From contig NZ_FNMV01000006.1 of the NCBI RefSeq assembly GCF_900106645.1, positions 175,807 to 239,806 of the forward strand: 64,000 nucleotides of DNA, given 5' to 3'. A program made the position numbers and the translations under genes. Positions 35,357-43,607 of the stretch are shown in pieces. Below the pieces are notes generated by a model, which saw only the letters and a list, made by a program, of their open reading frames with translations, did no database searches and had not been told where the DNA came from. Every line of letters starts with the position of its first letter. Positions within the stretch are counted from its first letter, which is position 1. Origin of the DNA: Flavobacterium degerlachei. GTDB lineage: Bacteria > Bacteroidota > Bacteroidia > Flavobacteriales > Flavobacteriaceae.

Positions 35357-36064
35357 CTACAGAAGATTTAATCTCTTCATTAATTCAGGTCTATTAGCGC
35401 GACTTACTGGAATAACGTCTTTGGCAATTAAGACACTATTATCTTCAATGTCTATAATTTTCTTGGTATTGATAATAAAGGAGCGATGCACTTTCAAAAA
35501 TAAATCTTTAGGTAATTTATCTTCGATTTTTTTTAGTGTCGAGTGAACAATATAGTTTTTGCCCTCCGTTTTAATATGTATATAATCTCCTTTGGCTTCA
35601 ACAATATTAACAGAAGCCATTTCTATCTTGATTAATCTGCGATCGATATTAACATAAAACTCCTTTACATTATCCTCAGCAACAACTGCTTTTTCTAGGG
35701 AACTGGAGTTAAATTGATAGGCGTTTGCTTTTTGAATTGCTTTTTGAAAACGGTCTTCGGTAATTGGTTTTACAAGATAATCTACAATACATTCGTATTC
35801 GAATGCTTCTATAGCAAAGTTTTTATCTGATGTAACTAAAATTATCTTTGGAGGGTTTTTAATGGTTTGAATAAAATCAAAACCTGTAAAATCAGGCATA
35901 TGGATATCCAAAAATATTAAATCAACATCATTTTGATTTAAATACTTAATTGCCTGTAAAGCATTTGAGAATTGATTTGCAATATTAATATCCGAGTAAT
36001 TTGTAATGAATTGAGCAATAATTGCTCTTGCCATTTCTTCATCATCAATTATAATGCAATTCAT
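35357..36064 (-). CDS. LytTR-family response regulator
   Basis: 235 aa. Receiver domain (1-~118): acidic IIDDEE at 5-10, phospho-acceptor in LIFLDIHMP (Asp ~54), VTSD and VKPI. LytTR DNA-binding domain (~135-235): RRLIKIEMASVNIVEAKGDY, KNYIVHSTLKKIEDKL, FLKVHRSFIINTKKI and IPVSRANRPEL. Last gene of the operon, 13 bp behind the Hpt gene; it is the only evident DNA-binding output, so I infer it receives phosphate from the Hpt protein. Confidence 0.93.
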   Translation of the reverse strand: MNCIIIDDEEMARAIIAQFITNYSDINIANQFSNALQAIKYLNQNDVDLIFLDIHMPDFTGFDFIQTIKNPPKIILVTSDKNFAIEAFEYECIVDYLVKPITEDRFQKAIQKANAYQFNSSSLEKAVVAEDNVKEFYVNIDRRLIKIEMASVNIVEAKGDYIHIKTEGKNYIVHSTLKKIEDKLPKDLFLKVHRSFIINTKKIIDIEDNSVLIAKDVIPVSRANRPELMKRLNLL

Positions 36065-36077
36065 AAGCTAAAAAGTA

Positions 36078-36395
36078 TTATAAATGACTCACGAAATCCT
36101 GCATGCATTTTAAAATATTTTCAAAATCGGCATTCAAATTTGTTGAGTTATTTTTTAAGTTATTTTCATATTCTTCAGCAATATAATAACTTTTTTCTAA
36201 ACCTAGTATAGATATTTTGTGTTTTAATTTATGGACAGATTGGGCCGTTAATAAATAATTGGCATTTATATATTCTTGGCTATATACTGCAATTTCATCT
36301 GGAAGTTCTTTTTTAAGAATACCGATTATTTTATTCTTAAAATCTAGGTTATCTCCTGAGAGCTCGTTGATGTAATTTAAATTAGGTTGTTCCAT
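36078..36395 (-). CDS. Histidine phosphotransfer (Hpt) domain protein
   Basis: 105 aa, all helical. The phosphorylatable site is His55 in SVHKLKHKISILGLE, matching the Hpt motif (A/V)HxLKG with His replacing Gly. It overlaps the histidine-kinase gene by 14 bp and is followed after 13 bp by the LytTR regulator gene. A stand-alone Hpt between kinases and regulators implies a branched phosphorelay; no hybrid kinase receiver is present, but the stand-alone receiver at 41409 could serve. Confidence 0.85.
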   Translation of the reverse strand: MEQPNLNYINELSGDNLDFKNKIIGILKKELPDEIAVYSQEYINANYLLTAQSVHKLKHKISILGLEKSYYIAEEYENNLKNNSTNLNADFENILKCMQDFVSHL

Positions 36396-37419
36396 TTTCT
36401 CTAGCTATTGTGAAATAAAAAATTGTTCCTTTATTCTCTTGGCTTTCTAGCCAAATTTTCCCTTTGTAAAATTCAATGATTTTTTTAACTATTGAAAGCC
36501 CTATTCCTGAGGAGGAGTCATTGTTTTCTAATTTTGAAAATATATCAAATATTTTATTTTGATAGATTTCCGGAATACCAATCCCATTGTCCTTTATATA
36601 AAAACTAAACTCATTTTCATCCTCAGTGCTACCTATTTCAATCTCAATATTTTCCTTGTCGTTGTATTTTATAGCATTTTGAATTAGATTTTGGAATAAT
36701 TGTTTAAACCGAAAATCATTCCCGAAAATTTTAGGTAGTTCATTTTTAATTTCAATATCAACATTACTTTGAACTGAGTTAGTCCTCAAAATTTCATCTA
36801 CTAAAATATTCAAGTCAATAATTCTATCATCGTCATTTTGCTTTTCAATTGCTGAATAATCCAGAATACCTTTAATTAACAGGTCCATTTTTTCAACATT
36901 AGAAAGAATTAAGTTTAATGACTTTGTATTTACGTCATTCATCATTACTTGGTTATCTTCAATAAACCAGTTAATTAAGGTGTCAATACTTCTCAATGGC
37001 GCTTTCAAATCATGAGAAACCATGTGTGCATACTCATTTAATTCTTTATTTTGTTTTTCAAGACTCAATAATAACTCTTCTCTTTGCTTATTAATTTTTA
37101 CAATTTCAATTGATTGTTCTTTAATATAATCGGAGGAATTAAAGGAATTTGATTTTGATGCAATTGATTCGTCAAGACTCATAGAATTAAGAATGAATTC
37201 AAGGTTTTTATTTATCTCTTTTAAACTTTCGGCTTCATCTCTTAATTTTTGATTGGCTTCAAAAAGTTCATCAGAACTAATTTTCATTGCTCTTTGCAAT
37301 AATCCAATCTGATCTTCAAAATTAACATAGGACTCATTAATCGCTTCAAGAAACAGATCTAAATCATTTAGTCCCCCTTTAAGTTTTTTATCTATTTGCC
37401 TTTTTAGTAATGGGTTCAT
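36382..37419 (-). CDS. Cytoplasmic histidine kinase with N-terminal coiled coil
   Basis: 345 aa, no membrane helices and no PAS domain. The N-terminal ~125 residues are helical/coiled coil. HisKA at ~132-195 with phospho-His in HMVSHDLKAPLRSID; HATPase from ~230: NLIQNAIKYND (N box), KDNGIGIPE (G1), GIGLSIVKKIIEFYKGKIW (G2). The start overlaps the end of the FIST gene by 1 bp. Adjacent FIST and soluble kinase is the arrangement of NosP with its NahK-type kinase, so FIST is the probable input. Confidence 0.9.
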   Translation of the reverse strand: MNPLLKRQIDKKLKGGLNDLDLFLEAINESYVNFEDQIGLLQRAMKISSDELFEANQKLRDEAESLKEINKNLEFILNSMSLDESIASKSNSFNSSDYIKEQSIEIVKINKQREELLLSLEKQNKELNEYAHMVSHDLKAPLRSIDTLINWFIEDNQVMMNDVNTKSLNLILSNVEKMDLLIKGILDYSAIEKQNDDDRIIDLNILVDEILRTNSVQSNVDIEIKNELPKIFGNDFRFKQLFQNLIQNAIKYNDKENIEIEIGSTEDENEFSFYIKDNGIGIPEIYQNKIFDIFSKLENNDSSSGIGLSIVKKIIEFYKGKIWLESQENKGTIFYFTIARENGTT

Positions 37420-38552
37420 TATTCACTTATTAAGGTTAATGTCATGGTTTGATTGTGCAATTCACAAGAAGTACTTCCATTAAAGGGAGCCATTTCTCCA
37501 TAAGAGTAAAATCCCGTCATAGGCACCTTCTCTCCAATACATTCTCTAACTTCCTCAATTTCTTCTTCTACCCTTTGATTCATTACTAATTTCCGACCAA
37601 TACAACTTACTAGAATTGCGACTTCTGGTGCATTTTTTCTGTTTTTCATGGCATATTCTGCAGCGATTTGAGCTCCTTCTGCAATACCATCAACGGATGC
37701 CATCATTAACTGAACTTTTGAATTCATTGGAACATCACCCGCTAAAGTCATCGAATGATTTTCATCATTAATCTTTAATATAGTTCGCACAACAGGTTCT
37801 TCTTTGCCTTCTGGCGTCACATTCAAAGGATATAACAAAGAGGCTTGTGGCAATTCTTGCGCTTTATCGCCCAAGTACTTTTTATACAAATCAAGTGCAG
37901 GTTGCCCATCAATTTCATAAAGAATATTAGCTTCTGATTTTGTTATTACTCGTTCCGGACCAAAAGGAATCCAACCACCAAAGCTGGCAAAAGAAACTTC
38001 TAGAGTTTCACCATAAAATCCAATTAAAATAACTTCTCCTTCTTTTGGGTTCTCTTTATAAGAGGCTAATGTTTTTTCAAATCGAGCATCGTCCCCACAA
38101 ATTCCACCAGTAATTGAAACTGCCGAATCAATTTCATTCTCTAATCCGTTTATTAAGGAACTTCCGTTTACAAAACTCCCCTCTGACAAAACAAATAAAT
38201 GTTTCAAATTTTCTTTTGGGATTTTATTATAAAGTGCCTCCCCCAGTTTTTTAGCATTTTTATCATAGTCAAGCACATTTTCTCTTTCTACGACAAAAGA
38301 ACTTTTTTCTAATTCAATTGCAGTTACAGAGATAGAGTTGTCATTTACATTACAACATAAAATTTCCCCAGCTGTTGACCCAAAAACAATATGTTCATAT
38401 GGAAATTCTTGGCGAATATTTTTTATGACTTCTTCATTTTCAAGTAAGATTCGATTCCCAAAAACCAATACCAAAGGATTTTTCAATTCTGTTTTTTCTT
38501 GAAAATACTTCCAGTTTTGATTTCCAATTTTAGAGGCCTGAATAATTTTCAT
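37419..38552 (-). CDS. FIST-domain sensor protein (NosP-like)
   Basis: 377 aa. FIST_N region ~20-210 (VFGSTAGEILCC; VSITGGICGDDARF) and FIST_C region ~225-360 ending in GFYSYGEMAPF and ELHNQTMTLTLI, the usual C-terminal motif. FIST proteins sense small ligands; one branch, NosP, binds haem and nitric oxide and regulates a co-transcribed kinase. Here it is flanked by two kinases and three bases behind the H-NOX-linked kinase. Haem binding is inferred from context, not from an identified ligand residue. Confidence 0.88.
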   Translation of the reverse strand: MKIIQASKIGNQNWKYFQEKTELKNPLVLVFGNRILLENEEVIKNIRQEFPYEHIVFGSTAGEILCCNVNDNSISVTAIELEKSSFVVERENVLDYDKNAKKLGEALYNKIPKENLKHLFVLSEGSFVNGSSLINGLENEIDSAVSITGGICGDDARFEKTLASYKENPKEGEVILIGFYGETLEVSFASFGGWIPFGPERVITKSEANILYEIDGQPALDLYKKYLGDKAQELPQASLLYPLNVTPEGKEEPVVRTILKINDENHSMTLAGDVPMNSKVQLMMASVDGIAEGAQIAAEYAMKNRKNAPEVAILVSCIGRKLVMNQRVEEEIEEVRECIGEKVPMTGFYSYGEMAPFNGSTSCELHNQTMTLTLISE

Positions 38553-38555
38553 ACT

Positions 38556-40853
38556 TTATTTATTAAGTTTTATAAAAAAGGTAGTTCCCACTCCTTCTTC
38601 ACTTTCAATCCATATTTTACCCTTATAGGTTTCAATAACTTTCTTAACTATTGATAAACCCAAACCTGTTGAATGCTCGCTTGTGGTATAGGATTGAAAA
38701 GTATTAAATATTTTCTCGTGGTTTTTCTCTGCAATTCCAACTCCATTATCTTTTACAGCAAAAACATAATAAGTATCAAACTCTTCTGAAGAAATTTCAA
38801 CTAAACCAACTTCTCTTTCTATATAATTTACAGCATTCCCAATTATGTTTTGAAACAGCTGTTGAATTCTATAGCGATCTGCATTAATTATTGGCAACGT
38901 ATTTTTTATAGTAACTGTAATGTGTTTTGGAATATGAATAATCTCAATTATACTCTGAATGATTAATTGAGTATTAACCTTTTCTACAGCTATATTCTCT
39001 TTGTCAATTTTAGAATACGTTAAGATCCCTTCTATTAAACGATCCATTTTCTCTACTTTATTTTCCATCATTGAAAAATATTTCAAAGTTTGATCACTAA
39101 AGGCTTTGTCATTATCCTCTTTAATCCAAGAAATTAAAGAATGTATACTACGTAAGGGTGATTTTAAATCATGAGAAACTATTTGCGCATAATCTTCGAG
39201 TTCTTTATTTGTTTTCGCTAAGCTCGCTACTAATTCTTCTCTTTGATTTTCTAATAATTTCTTGTTGGAAATATTTTCTTCAATAGCAAAATACCGAACT
39301 ATTTCTCCTTTTTTATTATATAAAGCTTGCCCTTGAATTTTTACCCAATACTTATCCCCTGATTTGGAATAATTTACAATTTCACAAGCAAAAGGCTGAC
39401 CTTTCCTAATTTGAGCACTTAAATATGCAACAGTTTCAGGATTTGTTTCTTGCCCTTGCAATAAATGCCCCGGTTTATTTCCGACCGATTCCATTATAGA
39501 ATATCCAGACATTTTTTCAAAACTTGAATTTACCCATTCAATCTTTCCTTCAATATCTGAAATTATTACCGCATTTATATTCTTTTCAGCAATTAAGGAT
39601 AGTAAGTATAAACTTTCTTCTTGAGCTTTCTGTTCTGTTATATCTAAATGAATACCTATAGAACCAGTCACTATACCATTTATATCATAATTTGGAGCGC
39701 CGCTAATTAACCAATGACGTAGTTCTCCTTTTTTATTCTTTACTTGGATTTCATACGAATCTGTAATTCCTTTAACTCTGAGTTCGTTTTTTTCTTTTAT
39801 GATTGTCTTACTTTCTTCTGTGAGAAGTAAACTAGATGCATTTTTACCAATTAACTCCTCTAAGCTATATCCGCTAAAATTACAAAAACTATTATTTGCT
39901 AAAACAATCCTTTCGTCTTCATCAACTTCAATCAAACCAAGGTTCATATTGGCAATAATATTGCTATATTTTTCTTTCTCGATTCGTAGTATTTCCTCGT
40001 GCTTCTTATCTTCAGTTACATCTTCAATCATGGCAAAGTATTGTATGACCTTCCCATCTGAGTCTAAAATAGGCTGCCCTTTTGTTCTAACCCAAAAGTT
40101 TTTATTGTCTTTTCGACGATGAAGGTGCTCTACATTAAAAGGCTCTCCATTTAAAAACGGAACAGTCATTTTAAGTAATTCTTCCTCAGTTGTTTCGTCA
40201 CATTTACCAAGTAGAATAGGAGTTTTACCTATTACCTCTTCTTTAGAATAACCAGTAAGTTGTAAATAGGCATCATTACACCAAAATATTTCACCGCTAG
40301 GTTTTGTAAAAACGACACCATTTTCATTAGCACTAGCCACAAGTGAAAGTCTATTCAATTCCTCTTGATCCCTGTCTAATGCTTTCTTTTGATTATTAAT
40401 CTTAATTAATAATTCTTTTAATTCCTGAGTAGTGATTTCTTGTGTCTTTAACACATGGAGTAAATCTAATAAGGGGTCGTGGAAAGCAAAATCGTGTAGT
40501 GTTAATTTTTTTTCTCGCACTTGGTCCATTGAGACAAACCAGGGGGAACCAACAAATAAAATAGATCCATTATGTTCCTGAAATTGGCCTCTTAAATCAA
40601 TATCTTCAGAGGCTGTTCCTATAAGAACCAATTGATTAAAAATAGAAATTATATTTTCAAAAGTGTCACTTTCAATATGGGGCCTTTTAACCCTAAAAGA
40701 TGCCGCAAAATCATCATTGAGCTTAATTAGAGGTAAAGCCTTAGCTAAACTTTTACCAAACCCCTTTATTTTTAAATCATAATCTATTAAAATGTAAAAA
40801 GGGAAAAGCTTATTGAAGCTATCTTCATCAAAATTAAACTCTGAATTTTTCAT
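38556..40853 (-). CDS. HNOBA-PAS-PAS-PAS histidine kinase
   Basis: 765 aa, soluble. Residues ~10-125 look like an HNOBA (H-NOX-associated) domain: FNKLFPFYILIDYDLKIKGF, a FRVKRP element and DLRGQFQEHNGSILFVGSPW. A coiled coil (~128-168) leads to three PAS/PAC units (~170-285, ~290-410, ~415-535; e.g. CNDAYLQLTGYSKEEVIGKT). HisKA has QIVSHDLKSPLRSIHSL (~553) and HATPase has NIIGNAVNYIER, KDNGVGIAE, GLGLSIVKK. It begins 9 bp after the H-NOX gene, so the H-NOX protein is the expected partner. Confidence 0.9.
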   Translation of the reverse strand: MKNSEFNFDEDSFNKLFPFYILIDYDLKIKGFGKSLAKALPLIKLNDDFAASFRVKRPHIESDTFENIISIFNQLVLIGTASEDIDLRGQFQEHNGSILFVGSPWFVSMDQVREKKLTLHDFAFHDPLLDLLHVLKTQEITTQELKELLIKINNQKKALDRDQEELNRLSLVASANENGVVFTKPSGEIFWCNDAYLQLTGYSKEEVIGKTPILLGKCDETTEEELLKMTVPFLNGEPFNVEHLHRRKDNKNFWVRTKGQPILDSDGKVIQYFAMIEDVTEDKKHEEILRIEKEKYSNIIANMNLGLIEVDEDERIVLANNSFCNFSGYSLEELIGKNASSLLLTEESKTIIKEKNELRVKGITDSYEIQVKNKKGELRHWLISGAPNYDINGIVTGSIGIHLDITEQKAQEESLYLLSLIAEKNINAVIISDIEGKIEWVNSSFEKMSGYSIMESVGNKPGHLLQGQETNPETVAYLSAQIRKGQPFACEIVNYSKSGDKYWVKIQGQALYNKKGEIVRYFAIEENISNKKLLENQREELVASLAKTNKELEDYAQIVSHDLKSPLRSIHSLISWIKEDNDKAFSDQTLKYFSMMENKVEKMDRLIEGILTYSKIDKENIAVEKVNTQLIIQSIIEIIHIPKHITVTIKNTLPIINADRYRIQQLFQNIIGNAVNYIEREVGLVEISSEEFDTYYVFAVKDNGVGIAEKNHEKIFNTFQSYTTSEHSTGLGLSIVKKVIETYKGKIWIESEEGVGTTFFIKLNK

Positions 40854-40862
40854 CCTTATTAT

Positions 40863-41405
40863 TTACCAGATTATATTAAAAATTTCATGTGAGCTACCTT
40901 CGTCTCGAGTTTGGATTAAATTAATAGTCACAGGGGTATTATACATTATTCCTAATCCTTGAATCAAACCTCTAACAAAATCCTGAAGTCCTTCCCTTTT
41001 TGACAAATAATGTAGATTGATACTATTTTCAGTGATATCACTCACTTTAAACTCAGGAGGAGTTAATTTAGGGTAAATTAGCATTACGCGATTATGAAAG
41101 AGTGGTAAGTTTATTAAAAATTCTCTCAAATCATTTCCGCCAGCTTCCATTAAACCACCATATTTTTCTTTAGTTGTTTTCAAGACCCACCATTCACCAA
41201 ATGCTATCAATACGGCACTTAATGTCATTCCCATTTCTTCAGAAACAGCGATTGCCAACTTAAAAGTAATATCGTCATCATACGCTTCACTACTTATAAA
41301 AAAATCAATATCTATTCCGCTTCTAAGTCTAATAGCTTCCCATTTTTCCTCGCCAAAATTAGCCGTAACTAACTCTTCTATTGCTTTATTTACAATTCCG
41401 TACAT
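40863..41405 (-). CDS. H-NOX haem nitric-oxide/oxygen-binding protein
   Basis: 180 aa, the size of stand-alone bacterial H-NOX. N-terminal MYGIVNKAIEELVTANFG is the family opening. The proximal haem ligand is His104 in LPLFHNRVMLIYP and the haem-propionate motif YxSxR is intact as YLSKR at 133-137. In facultative anaerobes H-NOX binds NO and inhibits a partner kinase; the adjacent HNOBA-PAS kinase fits that role. Second gene of the operon, 3 bp behind the receiver gene. Confidence 0.93.
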   Translation of the reverse strand: MYGIVNKAIEELVTANFGEEKWEAIRLRSGIDIDFFISSEAYDDDITFKLAIAVSEEMGMTLSAVLIAFGEWWVLKTTKEKYGGLMEAGGNDLREFLINLPLFHNRVMLIYPKLTPPEFKVSDITENSINLHYLSKREGLQDFVRGLIQGLGIMYNTPVTINLIQTRDEGSSHEIFNIIW

Positions 41406-41408
41406 TTA

Positions 41409-41822
41409 TTATTGGGATATTAATTCGTTACAGCTCCAATATTCTATTAGTTTTTTTATACGATCTACATAATCATCGTACTTAAGTGGCTTTACCAAAT
41501 ACCCCGCAATACCTATTCTGTAGCATTCCATAACATCAACACGATTATTAGATGTTGTTAAAATTACTGATGGAATATATTTTAAATAATCATCTTCTTT
41601 TAATATCCCTAAAAACTCAATTCCATTGATTTTTGGCATATTTAAATCCAATATTATGATATCAGGTATGATTTCTTTAACTTTTAATATAGTTAACGCT
41701 TCTTCACCATTATTTGCTTCAATAATTTTGTGTTTTAACTCCATCGAGCTTAAAACCCTATTGAATTTCATAACTTCAATTGCATCATCTTCAATTAATA
41801 ATATATTCAGTGATCTAGCCAT
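41409..41822 (-). CDS. Single-domain response regulator (Rcp1-like receiver)
   Basis: 137 aa. Receiver only: NILLIEDDAIEVMKF at the start, phospho-acceptor in IIILDLNMPKINGIEFL (Asp ~58), LTTSN and VKPLKYDDY. No output domain. First gene of a seven-gene minus-strand operon with spacings of 3, 9 and 3 bp and then overlaps of 1 and 14 bp. It could deliver phosphate to the Hpt protein or act by protein contact. Confidence 0.92.
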   Translation of the reverse strand: MARSLNILLIEDDAIEVMKFNRVLSSMELKHKIIEANNGEEALTILKVKEIIPDIIILDLNMPKINGIEFLGILKEDDYLKYIPSVILTTSNNRVDVMECYRIGIAGYLVKPLKYDDYVDRIKKLIEYWSCNELISQ

Positions 41823-41909
41823 TTGTTTTTATTTATAATTCGCGGACTACTAAAAGTACTATGATTACAACATCAAAAGATTAAATTTCGATAATATTGA
41901 TATTGCTAT

Positions 41910-41940
41910 CGTCGAATAGCGTAAAAGTGTCGACGAATGG
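41910..41940. promoter_or_regulatory. 21-bp-spaced direct repeat upstream of signalling operon
   Basis: CGTCGAATAG (41910-41919) and CGACGAATGG (41931-41940) match at 8 of 10 positions, 21 bp apart. It lies 88-118 bp upstream of the receiver gene. The second unit (with preceding T) is identical over 11 bp to one at 32484-32494. The period fits LytTR-type binding, although the core is not the published LytTR consensus. Confidence 0.55.
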
Positions 41941-41942
41941 TT

Positions 41943-42308
41943 TTATTTTTTTAAGATCTCTTCCTGTATTTTCTTAGTTAAACTTTTGTGAACCAACTCA
42001 TAGGAATGGTCAATCAATTCTTTTACGAGAGAATCTGGAATATCTTTATTTATGGCAACTGTATTCCAATGGATTTTGCTCATATGCCAACCTGGTTTTA
42101 TGTCATCATATTGCGAACGCAATTCCTGTGCGCGTTCTGGATCACATTTTAAATTAACTGCAGGCTCACCTTTTTCCCATTGACTTAAGGAAGATAAAGC
42201 AAACATTTTTCCGCCCACTTTAAATACCAAAGTATCTTCATCAAAAGGAAAATGCTCCGTCACTCCTTTTTTAGTCAAACAATATTCATAAAAGCTTTCT
42301 AAATTCAT
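41943..42308 (-). CDS. MmcQ/YjbR family protein
   Basis: 121 aa. EYCLTKKGVTEHFPFDEDTL, FKVGGKMFAL, AVNLKCDPERAQELR and GWHMSKIHWNTVAI with a C-terminal helix are the CyaY-like YjbR pattern. Members are small cytoplasmic proteins annotated as DNA-binding by similarity; role unknown. Its C-terminal codons are duplicated as a fragment at 22289-22339. Confidence 0.9.
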   Translation of the reverse strand: MNLESFYEYCLTKKGVTEHFPFDEDTLVFKVGGKMFALSSLSQWEKGEPAVNLKCDPERAQELRSQYDDIKPGWHMSKIHWNTVAINKDIPDSLVKELIDHSYELVHKSLTKKIQEEILKK

Positions 42309-42352
42309 ATTTTAAAATAATTATAAATTATAAATATTGAATTATAAATTAA

Positions 42353-43117
42353 TTATTTAACCTCTAAAATAGAGTACAAAACTGGCTTACTTGGACTAGC
42401 ATCATTCTCAAAAGAGACAATTTGTAAATTCAACAGATAACTTCCATCTTTTACTTCATCTGCAACAAAAATCATTTCAGTAATTGTACAATCTAATCTG
42501 GCATCTGCATTTAAATTTTTCACATCGGTCACATTCCAAAAGGCTTTGTGAGCCAAGAGTTTTCCTTCATCTTTTTCTTTATCAACACTTGGCAGGTCAA
42601 TCAGCAAATGCTGTATTCCACTTTCGCGAAGAAATAACGCAGCCTCTTCCGCTAGGAAAGGTGGATCAGTGTGGGAATATTTCCTCGAAACTTTGTCGGC
42701 ATCATTAGGCAATGTTCTAATTACAATTGCTTCAGGTTTTTTGCCATTTAAAGCATTCTCTATCGCGGCCTTTGTAATTACAAAGTCGCCTTCCTGATCG
42801 TCCAATTCCACCGAAACTAATTCGGCAACAAAGAAAAATTGTTTCAAGGCTTGGTTCACACTATAAAAATCATGGGTAATATGGCCCAAGCATTCTGTAT
42901 GCGTCCCGTGACCGTGCGGGTTGAATTGAATATTATTGAAATTAGTAGAAGACATTCCTGACGAAACTTTCCCTATCCATTCATCAAACTTAACGGGCTC
43001 AATTACTGGTTTATCAATATACCAAGCTATTGGGTTTTCATTTGTATTAGATAATGGAATAGAAATGTCAATAGGTTTTGACAAATCGACTTGAAAATTA
43101 TTTATTGTTGCTATCAT
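42353..43117 (-). CDS. Cyclase-family metal hydrolase (kynurenine-formamidase-like)
   Basis: 254 aa, cytoplasmic. The metal-binding signature HGHGTHTECLGHI (residues ~85-97) matches HxGTHxDxxxH of the cyclase family with Glu in place of Asp. LLIDLPSVDKEKDEGKLLAH is the second active-site segment. The family includes arylformamidase and isatin hydrolase; the substrate here is open. Confidence 0.8.
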   Translation of the reverse strand: MIATINNFQVDLSKPIDISIPLSNTNENPIAWYIDKPVIEPVKFDEWIGKVSSGMSSTNFNNIQFNPHGHGTHTECLGHITHDFYSVNQALKQFFFVAELVSVELDDQEGDFVITKAAIENALNGKKPEAIVIRTLPNDADKVSRKYSHTDPPFLAEEAALFLRESGIQHLLIDLPSVDKEKDEGKLLAHKAFWNVTDVKNLNADARLDCTITEMIFVADEVKDGSYLLNLQIVSFENDASPSKPVLYSILEVK

Positions 43118-43128
43118 AGTTTTATTTT

Positions 43129-43163
43129 ACCGCAAAGAGCGCAAAGGCTTGCGCAAAGTTCGC
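43129..43163 (+). repeat. Outer arm of 35-bp imperfect inverted repeat around GxxExxY gene
   Basis: CGCAAAG-based stutter sequence that matches the reverse complement of 43565-43599 at 29 of 35 positions (aligned by eye). Ends 10 bp from the stop codon of the enclosed gene. Confidence 0.82.
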
Positions 43164-43173
43164 TAGGGTTTAA

Positions 43174-43551
43174 TTAAAGATTATTTGCAATTCGTTTCAT
43201 GCCATCTTTTATCAAAACGACATTAAAATTAATCAACAAACCTAGTTTGCAATTAGTCAATTTGAGATACGTTAATAATTGAGCAAAATGAATATCATTT
43301 AAAGTATCTACCGATTTTATTTCCAAAATCAATTTTCCCTCAATAATAATATCAAGTCTATAACCAATATCTAATTGAACATCCTCGTAAACCAAAGGCA
43401 ATGCTTTTTGTTTCACTACGTTTAAACCCGTTTTCTTGAGCTCATAGTATAAGCATTCTTCATAAGCACTTTCTAGTAACCCAGGGCCAAGTGCTTTATG
43501 AACCTTGAGAGCGCAGTCAAAAACAATTTTTGATAATTCATTTTCAGTCAT
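43174..43551 (-). CDS. GxxExxY protein, PD-(D/E)XK nuclease-superfamily
   Basis: 125 aa, complete. GPGLLESAYEECLYYEL contains the name-giving GxxExxY (residues ~22-28). The nuclease-like core is Asp in YRLDIIIEG (~61) and the ExK in LILEIKSVD (~73-75). The family belongs to PDDEXK_3 and has no confirmed function. The gene is enclosed by a 35-bp inverted repeat with CTTTGCG stutters, the same layout as the four-helix-bundle gene at 1444-1794, so I infer a small mobile or repeat-maintained unit. Confidence 0.88.
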   Translation of the reverse strand: MTENELSKIVFDCALKVHKALGPGLLESAYEECLYYELKKTGLNVVKQKALPLVYEDVQLDIGYRLDIIIEGKLILEIKSVDTLNDIHFAQLLTYLKLTNCKLGLLINFNVVLIKDGMKRIANNL

Positions 43552-43564
43552 AAAAAAAAACTTT

Positions 43565-43599
43565 GCGAACCTTGCGTAAACCTTTGCGAACCTTGCGGT
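43565..43599 (-). repeat. Upstream arm of 35-bp imperfect inverted repeat
   Basis: Partner of 43129-43163 (29/35). Lies 13 bp upstream of the start codon of the GxxExxY gene and 9 bp downstream of hemW. Confidence 0.82.
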
Positions 43600-43607
43600 T
43601 AATTCAT

